Below are positions 31,220-40,953 of a stretch of DNA of 64,000 bases, one piece after another; position 1 is the first letter of the stretch; each line of letters begins with the position of its first letter. The stretch is taken from NCBI GenBank assembly GCA_903897145.1, contig CAIUAN010000020.1, positions 24,193-88,192 of the forward strand, in the 5' to 3' direction. Position numbers and translations under genes: made by a program. The notes under the pieces were generated by a model that was not told the DNA's origin, did no database searches, and worked only from the letters and a program-made list of their open reading frames with translations. The stretch is from an uncultured Bacteroidia bacterium (lineage in GTDB: Bacteria > Bacteroidota > Bacteroidia > Bacteroidales > Prolixibacteraceae).

Positions 31220-31250
31220 TTGTCACTCTTTTTAGATCTCCTTATTTTTG
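31220..31250 (+). promoter_or_regulatory. Candidate Bacteroidota sigma-ABfr-type promoter of the pst operon
   Basis: TTG-N20-TATTTTTG, matching the -33/-7 consensus (TTG-N19-21-TAnnTTTG). Confidence 0.55.
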
Positions 31251-31319
31251 TGAATATATTAAAGCGTATCTAATCGATTTTAGGTGCGTTTTTTCTGTCT
31301 AATAATAGAAATAAATAGT

Positions 31320-32270
31320 ATGATTCATAAATTAGCGATGTTGTCATTGATTCTTGCTCTTTTTAGCGGGCTTAGCTTTGGGCAGCAATCTTCAAAGCCC
31401 AAGCTTGAAGGTCGGATCTCTTTGTCGGGTGCGTTTGCCCTCTATCCAATGGCTGTAAAATGGGCCGAGGAGTTTAAAAAGTTAAACCCAGGTGTTAAAA
31501 TTGATATTTCTGCTGGTGGTGCAGGAAAGGGGATAACTGATGTTTTAAATAATATGGTTGATCTTGGAATGGTATCTCGAGATATCAATCCCGAAGAGGT
31601 AAAAAAGGGGGCGTTTGAATTTGCGGTCACTAAAGATGCTGTGGTGGCAGTGGTGAGCGAGCAAAACCCAGACTTAAAAACTGTTTTGGCAACTGGACTA
31701 AAGCCTGATGCTGGCGCAGATATTTGGATCACTGGTCAATCAAAGACTTGGTATGCAGCGTTTGGATCAAAGTTGAAAGCTCCAATCCATGTATATACAC
31801 GCTCAGATGCTTGTGGAGCAGCAGAAGTGTGGGCTAAATATTTTGGCAAAAAGCAGGAAGATCTTTTGGGTAGCGGTGTTTTTGGTGACCCTGGATCGGC
31901 CCTAGCGGTAAAGAAAGATCCTTTAGGTATTGGGTTTAATAACATTGGTTACGCCTACGATTTTAATACCAAAAAGCAGACACCAGGGATTCGTGTTATT
32001 CCGATTGATTTAAATAACAATGGGAAGATAGATCCAGATGAAGATTTTTATGGTTCGATGAATGATTTAATTGATGCGATAGCTAAGGGAAAATATCCTT
32101 CGCCGCCAGCTCGTGATCTATATTTTGTCACTCATGGGAAACCAAAAAGCCCAGTAGTTATTGCGTTCTTAAAGTGGGTCTTGGCCGATGGTCAGAAATA
32201 TGTCAATGAAACAGGTTATATTAATTTATCAAAAGAGATCATTGATAAAGGGGTAAAAAATTTAAATTAG
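31320..32270 (+). CDS. pstS: Phosphate ABC transporter substrate-binding protein PstS
   Basis: 'GRISLSGAFALYPMAVKWAEEFKKLNPGVKIDISAGGAGKGITDVLNNMVDLGMVSRDI'; followed by pstCAB; ATG at 31320 gives clean signal peptide. Confidence 0.93.
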   Translation: MIHKLAMLSLILALFSGLSFGQQSSKPKLEGRISLSGAFALYPMAVKWAEEFKKLNPGVKIDISAGGAGKGITDVLNNMVDLGMVSRDINPEEVKKGAFEFAVTKDAVVAVVSEQNPDLKTVLATGLKPDAGADIWITGQSKTWYAAFGSKLKAPIHVYTRSDACGAAEVWAKYFGKKQEDLLGSGVFGDPGSALAVKKDPLGIGFNNIGYAYDFNTKKQTPGIRVIPIDLNNNGKIDPDEDFYGSMNDLIDAIAKGKYPSPPARDLYFVTHGKPKSPVVIAFLKWVLADGQKYVNETGYINLSKEIIDKGVKNLN

Positions 32271-32271
32271 T

Positions 32272-33168
32272 ATGTTAAAAGGGAGATTACGTAAAGACCG
32301 AATTGCCCGGCATTACATGTTGACCGTAACGATTTTAGCCATGTTTGTGCTTTTGCTTATTGGCGGAGGCCTGCTGGTAAAGTCGCTACCCATTATTCAG
32401 GAGAAGGGATTATGGACCCTATTGTCAACATCAAACTGGCGACCGTTTAAGGGGGATTTTGGTTTTGCATCTTATATAGTTAGTACATTATATGTCACAG
32501 GCATCGCGATTATTATCGCGTTGCCTTTGTCGCTGTTAACCTCGATATACATTATTGAATACGCCTCTCCCAAGATCTTGCGAGCATTTAGTTCGGTTGT
32601 TGATCTATTGTCTGGTATCCCTCCGGTGATTTATGGCGTTTGGGGAACCTTAACGATTGTACCCTTTATCTCAGAAACCCTAGCACCTCACTTTGTAGAG
32701 TTTTCAACTGGCTATAGCGCGCTTGCAGGTGGCGTTGTATTGGCCATTATGATCATTCCATTAATCATAAGTATTCTGATGGAAGTTTTCGGTGCTGTTC
32801 CAAAGGAGATGCGTGAAGCTTCTATGTCCTTGGGGGCAACGAAATGGCAAACCGTTAAAAAAGTGGTTGTTCGGAAATCTATTCCTGGTATCGTGGCCGC
32901 TGTGGTTCTAGCTATTTCACGCGCATTTGGCGAAACAATAGCGGTTTTAATGGTCTGCGGTAACTTTACGGACCTTCCAAAATCAATTTTTGATGCCTGT
33001 TACCCTATTCCTGCCTTGATAGCGAACAATTATGGCGAGATGATGTCGGTGCCTAAATATGAATCAGCTTTGATGTTTGCCGCATTTTTGCTGTTTTTCA
33101 TCATTGTCGTTTTCAATATAATCTCTCGGATTGTACTCATTCAAATTGATAAAAGATACCAGTTATGA
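32272..33168 (+). CDS. pstC: Phosphate ABC transporter permease PstC
   Basis: 'LLSGIPPVIYGVWG', 'EAAMSLGATKWQTVKKVVV'-like EAA loop (EASMSLGATKWQTVKKVVVRKSIPGI). Confidence 0.95.
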   Translation: MLKGRLRKDRIARHYMLTVTILAMFVLLLIGGGLLVKSLPIIQEKGLWTLLSTSNWRPFKGDFGFASYIVSTLYVTGIAIIIALPLSLLTSIYIIEYASPKILRAFSSVVDLLSGIPPVIYGVWGTLTIVPFISETLAPHFVEFSTGYSALAGGVVLAIMIIPLIISILMEVFGAVPKEMREASMSLGATKWQTVKKVVVRKSIPGIVAAVVLAISRAFGETIAVLMVCGNFTDLPKSIFDACYPIPALIANNYGEMMSVPKYESALMFAAFLLFFIIVVFNIISRIVLIQIDKRYQL

Positions 33169-34004
33169 AGAAGTTAGAGGAGAAGATTTTTAAATTTCTG
33201 ATGATTGGATCAACGGCCTTAATCTTAAGTCTGTTGCTTTATATTTTGTACATAATCTTAAAGAAGGGATTGCCATCACTATCCTGGGAGATGATTTCTC
33301 AAATTCCTAGTGGAGGGTTTTATTTGGGCAAAGAGGGGGGTATCTTGAATGCAATCATGGGTTCATTGTATTTGATCTTTTTCTCAGTTTTGATCAGCCT
33401 TTGCATTAGCGTCCCTGTTGTGATGTACCTTAATTTTACCCTTCGTCGAAAGTCTAAACTGGCTGCCATTGCACGCCTAACTTTTGATGTCCTATTTGGT
33501 ATCCCATCGATCGTTTATGGTGCCTTTGGATTCACATTGATGATCTATTTTGGTCTGCAAGCCTCCTTGTTGGGCGGGATTATTGCGATTAGCTTGTTGA
33601 TCATACCTGTTATGATTCGTTCAATTGATGAAGTGGCGATTTTGATTCCCAACGAATTAGTGGAGGCGACAAAATCTTTAGGTGCGACTAACTATGAGAC
33701 TATTAAAGTGATTACCCGTCAGCTATTGCCTGGCATCTCTACGGCAGTGCTTCTTTCTATTGGAAGGGGAATTGGGGATGCAGCTACGGTATTGTTCACA
33801 GCTGGTTATACCGACAGTATCCCTTCATCTTTAATGCAACCTACGGCATCACTCCCTTTGGCCATATTCTTTCAGCTAAGTAGCCCGATTGAGGAGGTTC
33901 AAAACAGAGCCTATTCAGCCGCTTTGGTTTTAACTATTATCATTCTTATTCTTAGTTTTTCGGCCCGATATTTTAGCCGAAGACTCTCAAAAAATAAAAT
34001 TTAA
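33165..34004 (+). CDS. pstA: Phosphate ABC transporter permease PstA
   Basis: 'LFGIPSIVYGAFGF', 'EATKSLGATNYETIKVITRQLLPGISTAVLLSIGRGIGDAATVLFTAG'. Confidence 0.95.
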   Translation: MKKLEEKIFKFLMIGSTALILSLLLYILYIILKKGLPSLSWEMISQIPSGGFYLGKEGGILNAIMGSLYLIFFSVLISLCISVPVVMYLNFTLRRKSKLAAIARLTFDVLFGIPSIVYGAFGFTLMIYFGLQASLLGGIIAISLLIIPVMIRSIDEVAILIPNELVEATKSLGATNYETIKVITRQLLPGISTAVLLSIGRGIGDAATVLFTAGYTDSIPSSLMQPTASLPLAIFFQLSSPIEEVQNRAYSAALVLTIIILILSFSARYFSRRLSKNKI

Positions 34005-34009
34005 GTAGC

Positions 34010-34834
34010 ATGGAAATTTTGACCGAAACCTTAATAATGGAAAAGCCAAAACAGGTAAGAAATAGAAAGCCTGGTTGTGATAAACCCCATATTGAGGTTG
34101 AAAAACTGAACCTTTACATTCAGGATAATCACATCTTAAAAAATATTAGCTTGGCGATACCCGATAAGAGTATCACCTGTATTATTGGTCCATCAGGATG
34201 CGGTAAGACAACGCTTCTGCGGACTTTTAACCGTCTTCACGACGATAATGTGGATGTTCGGATAACGGGGAAGCTTTTTGTGGACTGTGAAGATATTTAT
34301 GCTAAAGATGCTGAAGTGACCCATATTCGAAAGAAAATGGGATTGTTGGCACAACGTCCTTGCTCCTTGCCGATGTCTATTCTCGATAATGTTGTCTATG
34401 GTCCTCGGCTTCATGGGGTTCGGGGAAAACATAAATTGCATGAGATTGCTTATCATCAACTTTCTGCAGTCGGACTTTGGGATGAAGTTAAGGATCGGTT
34501 AAAAACACCAGCATCTAAACTCTCCATCGGGCAGCAGCAAAGACTATGTTTGGCAAGAGGGTTAGCCGTTGAGCCAGATATTATTTTAGGTGATGAGGCA
34601 ACCTCGGCCTTGGATCCAATCTCGTCGAAAACGATTGAAGAACTATTTGTCTCCTTGAAAGATAAATATACCATCGTGTTGGTCACTCACACCCTAAGAC
34701 AAGCAAAGCGAATTGCTGATTATGTGGCATTTATGTATATGGGTGAGCTTATTGAATTTGGCACTGCGGATCAGGTGTTCAATAACCCAAAGCATAAGTT
34801 GACCCAAGAATATATCAGTGGTGGCTTTAGTTAA
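34010..34834 (+). CDS. pstB: Phosphate ABC transporter ATP-binding protein PstB
   Basis: Walker A 'GPSGCGKTTLLRTFNRLHD', signature 'LSIGQQQRLCLARGLA', Walker B 'IILGDEATSALDP'. Confidence 0.96.
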   Translation: MEILTETLIMEKPKQVRNRKPGCDKPHIEVEKLNLYIQDNHILKNISLAIPDKSITCIIGPSGCGKTTLLRTFNRLHDDNVDVRITGKLFVDCEDIYAKDAEVTHIRKKMGLLAQRPCSLPMSILDNVVYGPRLHGVRGKHKLHEIAYHQLSAVGLWDEVKDRLKTPASKLSIGQQQRLCLARGLAVEPDIILGDEATSALDPISSKTIEELFVSLKDKYTIVLVTHTLRQAKRIADYVAFMYMGELIEFGTADQVFNNPKHKLTQEYISGGFS

Positions 34835-34870
34835 ATGGGGAACGAGTCTACCACATTGAATTTTGCAACA

Positions 34871-34920
34871 TGATCGGTTTGAAATATTTTATGAATTTAT
34901 TAAATATTTCAAACCGATCA
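34871..34920. terminator. Long stem-loop between convergent pstB and a lipoprotein gene
   Basis: TGATCGGTTTGAAATATTT ... AAATATTTCAAACCGATCA, 19-bp perfect stem. Confidence 0.8.
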
Positions 34921-34959
34921 ACTTTTGTAAATACACCTGTGAGTTTGGATTTGAATTCT

Positions 34960-36054
34960 TTAATGGGAACTATATATATCCCAAGCTATCCAGTCTACAA
35001 TTGATGTGGCAAAATTCGCTTGACGTAACGAGGTAAACAAGACGTTGATGTTAGGTATAGCCGCATTAGCAAGGGATGAAAGTGTTGCAGTTGTTCCATC
35101 TTCAAATGTAATTTGCAAGTCTCTTCTTTTGCCCGTAAGCGTATTGTCGACTTTGTCTGCGGTTTTGTTCAGCACTGTGACTTTTGCGTTTAATTGCAGA
35201 ATGCCATTCAGATAAACTTTTGCACTATCCAGCATCGCTTTTCCATGATCTAATTGTCTTACGATCATAACATTGCCTATAGTTAAAGCGTAATTTGTTT
35301 CCCTCCTTTCACATACAGAATCATTCCTGATGGAAAGATATTTTTCTTCAAAAAGGACACTAGTTCCGTTTGAAATAGAATAGTCAGATACGGCACTATC
35401 TCCCGCAGAATAGGTGATTTTTGCTATATAGCCATTGGGAAAGTCATATTCCGCTGAGTATAGAGCATTAGTTGTTTTGTTGCGAGAGGACTTTATCTTA
35501 TAGCTTCCAGCTGAAACACCCTTGATTTTAGTTGTAGTGGCCATCCGATAATCATATCCATAGTGGTGTTTAAAGGTATAGGAATAGTCTGTTAAGTTGA
35601 TTACATAATCATTCGCCAATAAGCGATCACCTGGTAAATAATGTAATAAGGTGTGTGAATTCAAAACTTTCGATACAGGAAGACGAACAACCATAATTGT
35701 GGTGTCTTTACTCTTGGTAAAGAAATGCATGATCGACTGTCTGCCTACTCTGTATAGTGTGTCCTTGTAATTATAAATCCCTGTAATATTTGCTAATAAT
35801 ATGCCGTGAGTTATAGTATCAAAGGGAGATATGGTGGCACTCTTGGTCAACAGATCAGAAGGTCCTAATACGACCTGGTAACCACTTGAGGTCGTAATTT
35901 GGTTTACCGCAGTCGTCAAACTCTGCACGCTTGTTGTCAGCGCGGATTTAAGGGATACCTGACCACCACTTTGATTGGTCATGGTTGATTTATTACAGCT
36001 CCAGCACAAATATCCTGCTAGAAGAACCAATAGATATAAACTTCTTGCTTTCAT
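34960..36054 (-). CDS. Hypothetical lipoprotein
   Basis: N-terminal 'MKARSLYLLVLLAGYLCWSCNKS' lipoprotein signal; no recognised family. Confidence 0.7.
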   Translation of the reverse strand: MKARSLYLLVLLAGYLCWSCNKSTMTNQSGGQVSLKSALTTSVQSLTTAVNQITTSSGYQVVLGPSDLLTKSATISPFDTITHGILLANITGIYNYKDTLYRVGRQSIMHFFTKSKDTTIMVVRLPVSKVLNSHTLLHYLPGDRLLANDYVINLTDYSYTFKHHYGYDYRMATTTKIKGVSAGSYKIKSSRNKTTNALYSAEYDFPNGYIAKITYSAGDSAVSDYSISNGTSVLFEEKYLSIRNDSVCERRETNYALTIGNVMIVRQLDHGKAMLDSAKVYLNGILQLNAKVTVLNKTADKVDNTLTGKRRDLQITFEDGTTATLSSLANAAIPNINVLFTSLRQANFATSIVDWIAWDIYSSH

Positions 36055-36360
36055 GGGTTACTAGATTTAATGAATAAATAAACCTATTTGTAATCTTTAA
36101 AATCACAAATGTTATGCCAGAAATTCGTTTTGACGGGATCAATATTATATGCTTTAGAGCAGGTTTCTTCTTGAGATTAGGGTGTCAACTTGAATAGTCC
36201 TAAGAGACTTTAAATTTTTACATCATGCAAAAAACTTTTACATCAAATACGATAACTCGCTTTAGGGTTTGTTGGTCGATAGAATCTCGGTTGCTCCAGC
36301 CTCCTTGATTGAAAAAATGCTGGGTGCCCAATTCTATGGAATTTCCTATCTTTGTCGTCT

Positions 36361-38433
36361 ATGCAGATCCAGTTAAGACTAATCGCTATTTTGCCTCTTC
36401 TTTTGTTGAGCTTCTTTCTTAAGGCTCAGCGGAGTAATTTCAATGGAGGTCCCACAGGACAATCTATTGGAAATTCTTCGAGCACTTCGAAAAGAGGAAA
36501 ATCAGATGCAAAAAAGGATACCATTGTTTTTAAACTAAAAGTATACCAGTTTGAAGGCGATTATTCTCGATTAAAGGAGACTAAATTGGATACTGTGTTT
36601 GCCGATTTTCAAACTTACAACCCGGTATTGAAGAGATCGGTATCAGCACAAACGCTGGGTAATATTGGGGCATCAGCACAGAGTAACGACTATTTTCAAC
36701 GTTCAATAGACTCCAAGGAATTTTTATTCTTGCGCAACTATCAGGCTTATCAAACCTATCCCCAAGAGATCCATTTTTACAATACAACAAAACCATTCAC
36801 CTTGTTGGAGTATGGACAATGGTTTAATAATAAGCCAAGTGGAGAGTCGTGGTTGAGGGTTTTCCAAACTCAAAATATTAATAAGAACTTAAATGTTGGA
36901 TTTAACTATAATTCCATCTCTTCACAAGGAAAATACCTAAGTCAAGAGGCCAAGAATAGTTCGTTGAGTCTTTTTACAAGTTACAATGCCGACCGATATG
37001 ATCTTTGGTTTATTCTTGGAAAAAATAAATCTAAAAATCAAGAAAATGGAGGGTTGTTAATGCCGACTGATATCGAGAATCCAGATTTAAAACCTGAGAA
37101 TATTCCGGTGTGGTTTAATGGAGCAATGGCCGAAACAAATAACTCCTTTGCTGTGATTTCTCATCAGTATAAATTTGGAAAATGGGTTAAGCAGCAAGAG
37201 AAAAAGATCATTTTTCAAAAGTTTATTACTCGATTTACTTTGATGCATACCCTTGAATATAGTAATAATTCGCGTTATTTCCACGAGGTAGATCCGAATC
37301 CATCATTCACTTACAACGATTCAAGAGGGAAGGTTTATTTTTATGGCACCAGCCATGCCCCCTATATTTATGGATCATTAGGCACAACTGCGATGCCTGC
37401 AACTCAAGATAATACAGGTATGACAAGGGTGACAAATCTTTTTTATTTAAAGGGTGTTGAAGCTCCAGATCGCAAGTATACTTTTGGAAAGCAGGCTTAT
37501 ATCGGCAACGATCTAATCAATCTATACATGCCTCGACAAGAGTCTATTTATACCCCCGGTATCATGCAGCCCCCAATTGGCTTAACCCAATCAAATAACG
37601 TGACGAACACGTTTGCCGGAGGCTCTATCTATCGAACGAATGCAAAGTTTTTAAATTGGAATGCCAATGGTCGTTTTTATATCCAAGGCTATCGTTCTGG
37701 AGATTTTGATCTTTCGGGAAATATCGAGAAACCAATTCGGAGCTCTAAAGATACCTCTTTTGTTCGTTTAAATGGAAATATGACCAATACCACCCCTGAC
37801 TATTTCTACAACCATTATTATTCGAATCATTTTAAATGGGAAAATAATTTTGATAAAACATATGAGTTAAAAGTGGGTGCAGTTTACGAAAAGCCTTATC
37901 GTAAACTCAAAGTAGGATTTAAATATTCTATTGTAAATCGTTACATGTATTGGGATGAAACGTCCATGCCAGCTCAGGCAAATTCGGAGTTCTCAGTTGC
38001 TCAATTTTTTGTGAGTAAGGATTTTAAATTTGGCCCATTGAATTTCCTTAATTCTGTCCTTTATCAGAAGTCAACGACCGAGAAGTATTTGCATATCCCC
38101 GAATTATCCACCCACAATACCTTATTTGTTACTGGGATGTTAGCTAAAGTTATGGCTGTTCAGTTTGGACTCGACTTGCGCTATGATGCAAGTTATTATG
38201 CCGACTACTATAGTCCTGCCTTGGGGATGTTTTATGTTCAACACAATCAAAAAATTGGAGACTATCCTTGGCTAGATGCTTTTGTAAATCTTAAATTAAA
38301 GCGGACGCGTTTTTATGTCAAGTATGCAAATCTAGGGACAAAATTTATAAAGAAAGGCTATTATACCACGCCTAATTATGCCTCTCAGATTGCGACTCTC
38401 GCCTTTGGGCTCTCTTGGAGTTTTTATAACTAA
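36361..38433 (+). CDS. Putative porin (Bacteroidota outer-membrane beta-barrel)
   Basis: Signal peptide, aromatic-rich beta-strand pattern, ends in 'FGLSWSFYN'; ATG 36361 preferred over TTG 36352. Confidence 0.75.
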   Translation: MQIQLRLIAILPLLLLSFFLKAQRSNFNGGPTGQSIGNSSSTSKRGKSDAKKDTIVFKLKVYQFEGDYSRLKETKLDTVFADFQTYNPVLKRSVSAQTLGNIGASAQSNDYFQRSIDSKEFLFLRNYQAYQTYPQEIHFYNTTKPFTLLEYGQWFNNKPSGESWLRVFQTQNINKNLNVGFNYNSISSQGKYLSQEAKNSSLSLFTSYNADRYDLWFILGKNKSKNQENGGLLMPTDIENPDLKPENIPVWFNGAMAETNNSFAVISHQYKFGKWVKQQEKKIIFQKFITRFTLMHTLEYSNNSRYFHEVDPNPSFTYNDSRGKVYFYGTSHAPYIYGSLGTTAMPATQDNTGMTRVTNLFYLKGVEAPDRKYTFGKQAYIGNDLINLYMPRQESIYTPGIMQPPIGLTQSNNVTNTFAGGSIYRTNAKFLNWNANGRFYIQGYRSGDFDLSGNIEKPIRSSKDTSFVRLNGNMTNTTPDYFYNHYYSNHFKWENNFDKTYELKVGAVYEKPYRKLKVGFKYSIVNRYMYWDETSMPAQANSEFSVAQFFVSKDFKFGPLNFLNSVLYQKSTTEKYLHIPELSTHNTLFVTGMLAKVMAVQFGLDLRYDASYYADYYSPALGMFYVQHNQKIGDYPWLDAFVNLKLKRTRFYVKYANLGTKFIKKGYYTTPNYASQIATLAFGLSWSFYN

Positions 38434-38439
38434 ATTGGT

Positions 38440-39081
38440 TTAGTTCTCTAGTATTCGGTTGTAGATCGATAAAAACTCGGTTAGAATCATTCCCGTAGCG
38501 CCCCAGATAAACGATTGCTCAACACTGTACCCTGGAGCTATAAGTTCACCCATCACTGTTTTTACTGTTTTAAAGCCCCGTGTATTTTTATCTCGAAGTT
38601 TTGATAACGGGACAATAATTAACTGGTCAACCTCTTTGGAATCGATAATAAAATGTGGCTTTTCAATACACCACCCAATAAATGGGAAAATGGTGAAGTT
38701 ACTTACTTCTACACCGACCGGTGTCAGTGCTCCAAGAATCTCAATTGAAGACTCTTCAATCCCAACTTCTTCCTTCGTCTCGCGCAGTGCTGTGTGGATT
38801 AAATCGGTATCTTGTTGTTCAAATCTACCACCCGGGAATGCCATCTGTCCACCATGGTTTCTCATCGCTGATGGCCGTTTGATAAAGCAGGTGCTCAGGG
38901 TATCTCCATCTTTAAATAACAATAGCAAAACACTACTTTGCTTGGTTGGTTTTAGACTGGAATCACTGCTAACAGATCTCCCATTGGGTAGCATTTCAAG
39001 ATGGGCTTCTTCGCCAGGTAAGGTATTGGAAAGTGCCTTTTGAAGCTTGGCTTTTATCGATGTGATATCTGCTGTTGACAC
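38440..39081 (-). CDS. NUDIX hydrolase (CoA pyrophosphatase-like)
   Basis: Nudix box 'GGRFEQQDTDLIHTALRETKEEVGIE'; 'MRNHGGQMAFPGG' upstream is NudL-like. Confidence 0.94.
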   Translation of the reverse strand: MSTADITSIKAKLQKALSNTLPGEEAHLEMLPNGRSVSSDSSLKPTKQSSVLLLLFKDGDTLSTCFIKRPSAMRNHGGQMAFPGGRFEQQDTDLIHTALRETKEEVGIEESSIEILGALTPVGVEVSNFTIFPFIGWCIEKPHFIIDSKEVDQLIIVPLSKLRDKNTRGFKTVKTVMGELIAPGYSVEQSFIWGATGMILTEFLSIYNRILEN

Positions 39082-39090
39082 GTGTAGATC

Positions 39091-40824
39091 TTATTCAGAA
39101 TCACTGTCGTCGTCTCTGTATTGAATGTCGCGAACGGTTAATTGCAACTTCGTTTTGCCGCGATATTCGTTTTCAGAAACCGAATAACAGATGTTAAAGG
39201 GAAGCGATCTTTTAATCACATCTAAATGCTCAGACTGTGAAAAGGCAATGCCCGAAAATACGGTTGATGAACGATTGGCTTCCATCAAATCAAGCTTGAT
39301 ATGCTCATTATTTTTTCCAACTAATCTGCTTGTGCCATAGTCGAGTACATTCTTAGTAAGAAATACTGGAGCCATATTGTGCGGTCCAAAAGGCTCAAAT
39401 TGATTCAGTAATCTGATAAATTTAGGAGATAAATCAGATAGTGATATTTTTGCATCGATCTCGATGGTCTGCTTTTGTTGTTCGGCTGAAATGGAGTCTC
39501 TAACTACTTGTTCGAAGCGTCGAGAGAATTCTGCAATATTTTCAAGTTTCATTGATAAACCGGCAGCATACATATGACCACCGTATGATTCTAGCAGATC
39601 AGAGCAGGCACTAATCGCTTCGTAGAGGTCGAATTCTCCTACTGATCTTGCTGATCCAGTGGCAAGGCCATTTGACTCTGTTAACACTACTGTTGGCCGA
39701 TAGTAATGTTCTGTCAAACGCGATGCCACAATCCCAACAACACCTTTATGCCAATCACGATTGTAGATAACTGTTGTAACGCGACCTTCATAAAACTCAC
39801 TTTTTTCAATAATGTCTAGAGCTTCAAGAGTTATTTCCCGATCTAAAGTTTTTCTAATTTCGTTGTAAGAATTAATCTCAATGCCAAGCTCCTCCAATTC
39901 CGTAGCATCTTTTGCAAGCAAGATTGCTACCGATTTTTTCCCATGTTCAATTCTGCCTGAGGCATTTAGACGTGGTCCAATCTTAAACACAATATCACTA
40001 ATCTTAAATTCGCCATCCATTCCGGCATATTTAATGAGTGTTTTAAGACCGATGGAAGGATCTGCATTCAACTTTTTTAGTCCATAATAGGCGAGAACTC
40101 TGTTTTCTCCTGTCAAAGGGACAATATCTGAGGCTATGCTTACCACCACTAAGTCGAGTAGCTCCAAGGCTTCCTCCTCAGGTATTCCTTGGTCTATGCA
40201 AAAAGCCTGAACGAGTTTAAATCCAACACCACATCCTGAAAGTTCTTTGTATGGATAGTTGCAATCCAGTTGTTTTGGGTCTAGTACTGCGACCGCTTCT
40301 GGAATAAGTGTATCTGGATTGTGGTGATCACAAATGATAAAGTCGATGCCTAATGATTTGGCATAGGATATTTTGTCGTTTGCTTTAATACCGCAATCGA
40401 GCACAATAACTAGGGAAAAGTTATTTTCTGCCGCATAGTCAATGCTCAGCTTCGAAATGCCATAACCTTCCATGTAACGATCGGGGATATAGTAATCGAT
40501 TTCGGCTATTCGACTTCTGAGAAAGGAGAACATCAGCGCAACGGAGGTTGTTCCATCCACATCATAATCACCATAAATCATCACTTTTTCCTTGCGATCG
40601 ATTGCTTGTTTAATACGAGCAACGGCCTTGTCCATATCTTTCATCAGAAATGGGTCGTGGAGGTCAGATAATTGCGGTCTAAAAAAGGATCTTGCTTCAG
40701 GAAATGTCTTGATTCCTCTCTGGATTAGTAAATTTGCTATCGCCATGTCGATATTTAAAGCTGCAGATAGGTGCTTAAGGTCATTATTATCAGCAGGTTT
40801 CTTGATCTTCCACGATTTGCGCAT
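39091..40824 (-). CDS. recJ: Single-stranded-DNA-specific exonuclease RecJ
   Basis: 'VMIYGDYDVDGTTSVALMFSFL', 'IVLDCGIKA', 'FIICDHHNP', 'ESYGGHMYAAGLSM'. Confidence 0.97.
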   Translation of the reverse strand: MRKSWKIKKPADNNDLKHLSAALNIDMAIANLLIQRGIKTFPEARSFFRPQLSDLHDPFLMKDMDKAVARIKQAIDRKEKVMIYGDYDVDGTTSVALMFSFLRSRIAEIDYYIPDRYMEGYGISKLSIDYAAENNFSLVIVLDCGIKANDKISYAKSLGIDFIICDHHNPDTLIPEAVAVLDPKQLDCNYPYKELSGCGVGFKLVQAFCIDQGIPEEEALELLDLVVVSIASDIVPLTGENRVLAYYGLKKLNADPSIGLKTLIKYAGMDGEFKISDIVFKIGPRLNASGRIEHGKKSVAILLAKDATELEELGIEINSYNEIRKTLDREITLEALDIIEKSEFYEGRVTTVIYNRDWHKGVVGIVASRLTEHYYRPTVVLTESNGLATGSARSVGEFDLYEAISACSDLLESYGGHMYAAGLSMKLENIAEFSRRFEQVVRDSISAEQQKQTIEIDAKISLSDLSPKFIRLLNQFEPFGPHNMAPVFLTKNVLDYGTSRLVGKNNEHIKLDLMEANRSSTVFSGIAFSQSEHLDVIKRSLPFNICYSVSENEYRGKTKLQLTVRDIQYRDDDSDSE

Positions 40825-40909
40825 ACAAACTTATTAATTGAGGCTTCTGATTGAAATAATTTCCTCAAATATACTAAAAACTAGCCATCCCCAAAAGGAT
40901 AACTTTTTG

Positions 40910-40917
40910 TACCTTTG
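40910..40917 (+). promoter_or_regulatory. Candidate Bacteroidota -7 element (TACCTTTG) of lysS
   Basis: TAnnTTTG match 37 nt upstream of ATG 40954; no clear -33 TTG. Confidence 0.45.
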
Positions 40918-40953
40918 CCCCTATTATTCGAAAATTTGAAGGAAACATTAAAA

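Noticed and set aside
31442-31945. Antisense ORFs inside pstS (96 and 69 aa)
   Set aside because: Opposite a clear pstS; composition reflects the antisense frame rather than a real protein.
36347-36354. TATCTTTG -7-like box directly before the putative porin ATG, implying a leaderless mRNA
   Set aside because: The octamer matches TAnnTTTG, but no -33 TTG at the correct spacing; too weak to claim a leaderless transcript.
38636-39043. 135-aa ORF opposite the NUDIX gene
   Set aside because: Antisense to a confident NUDIX hydrolase; no domain recognisable.
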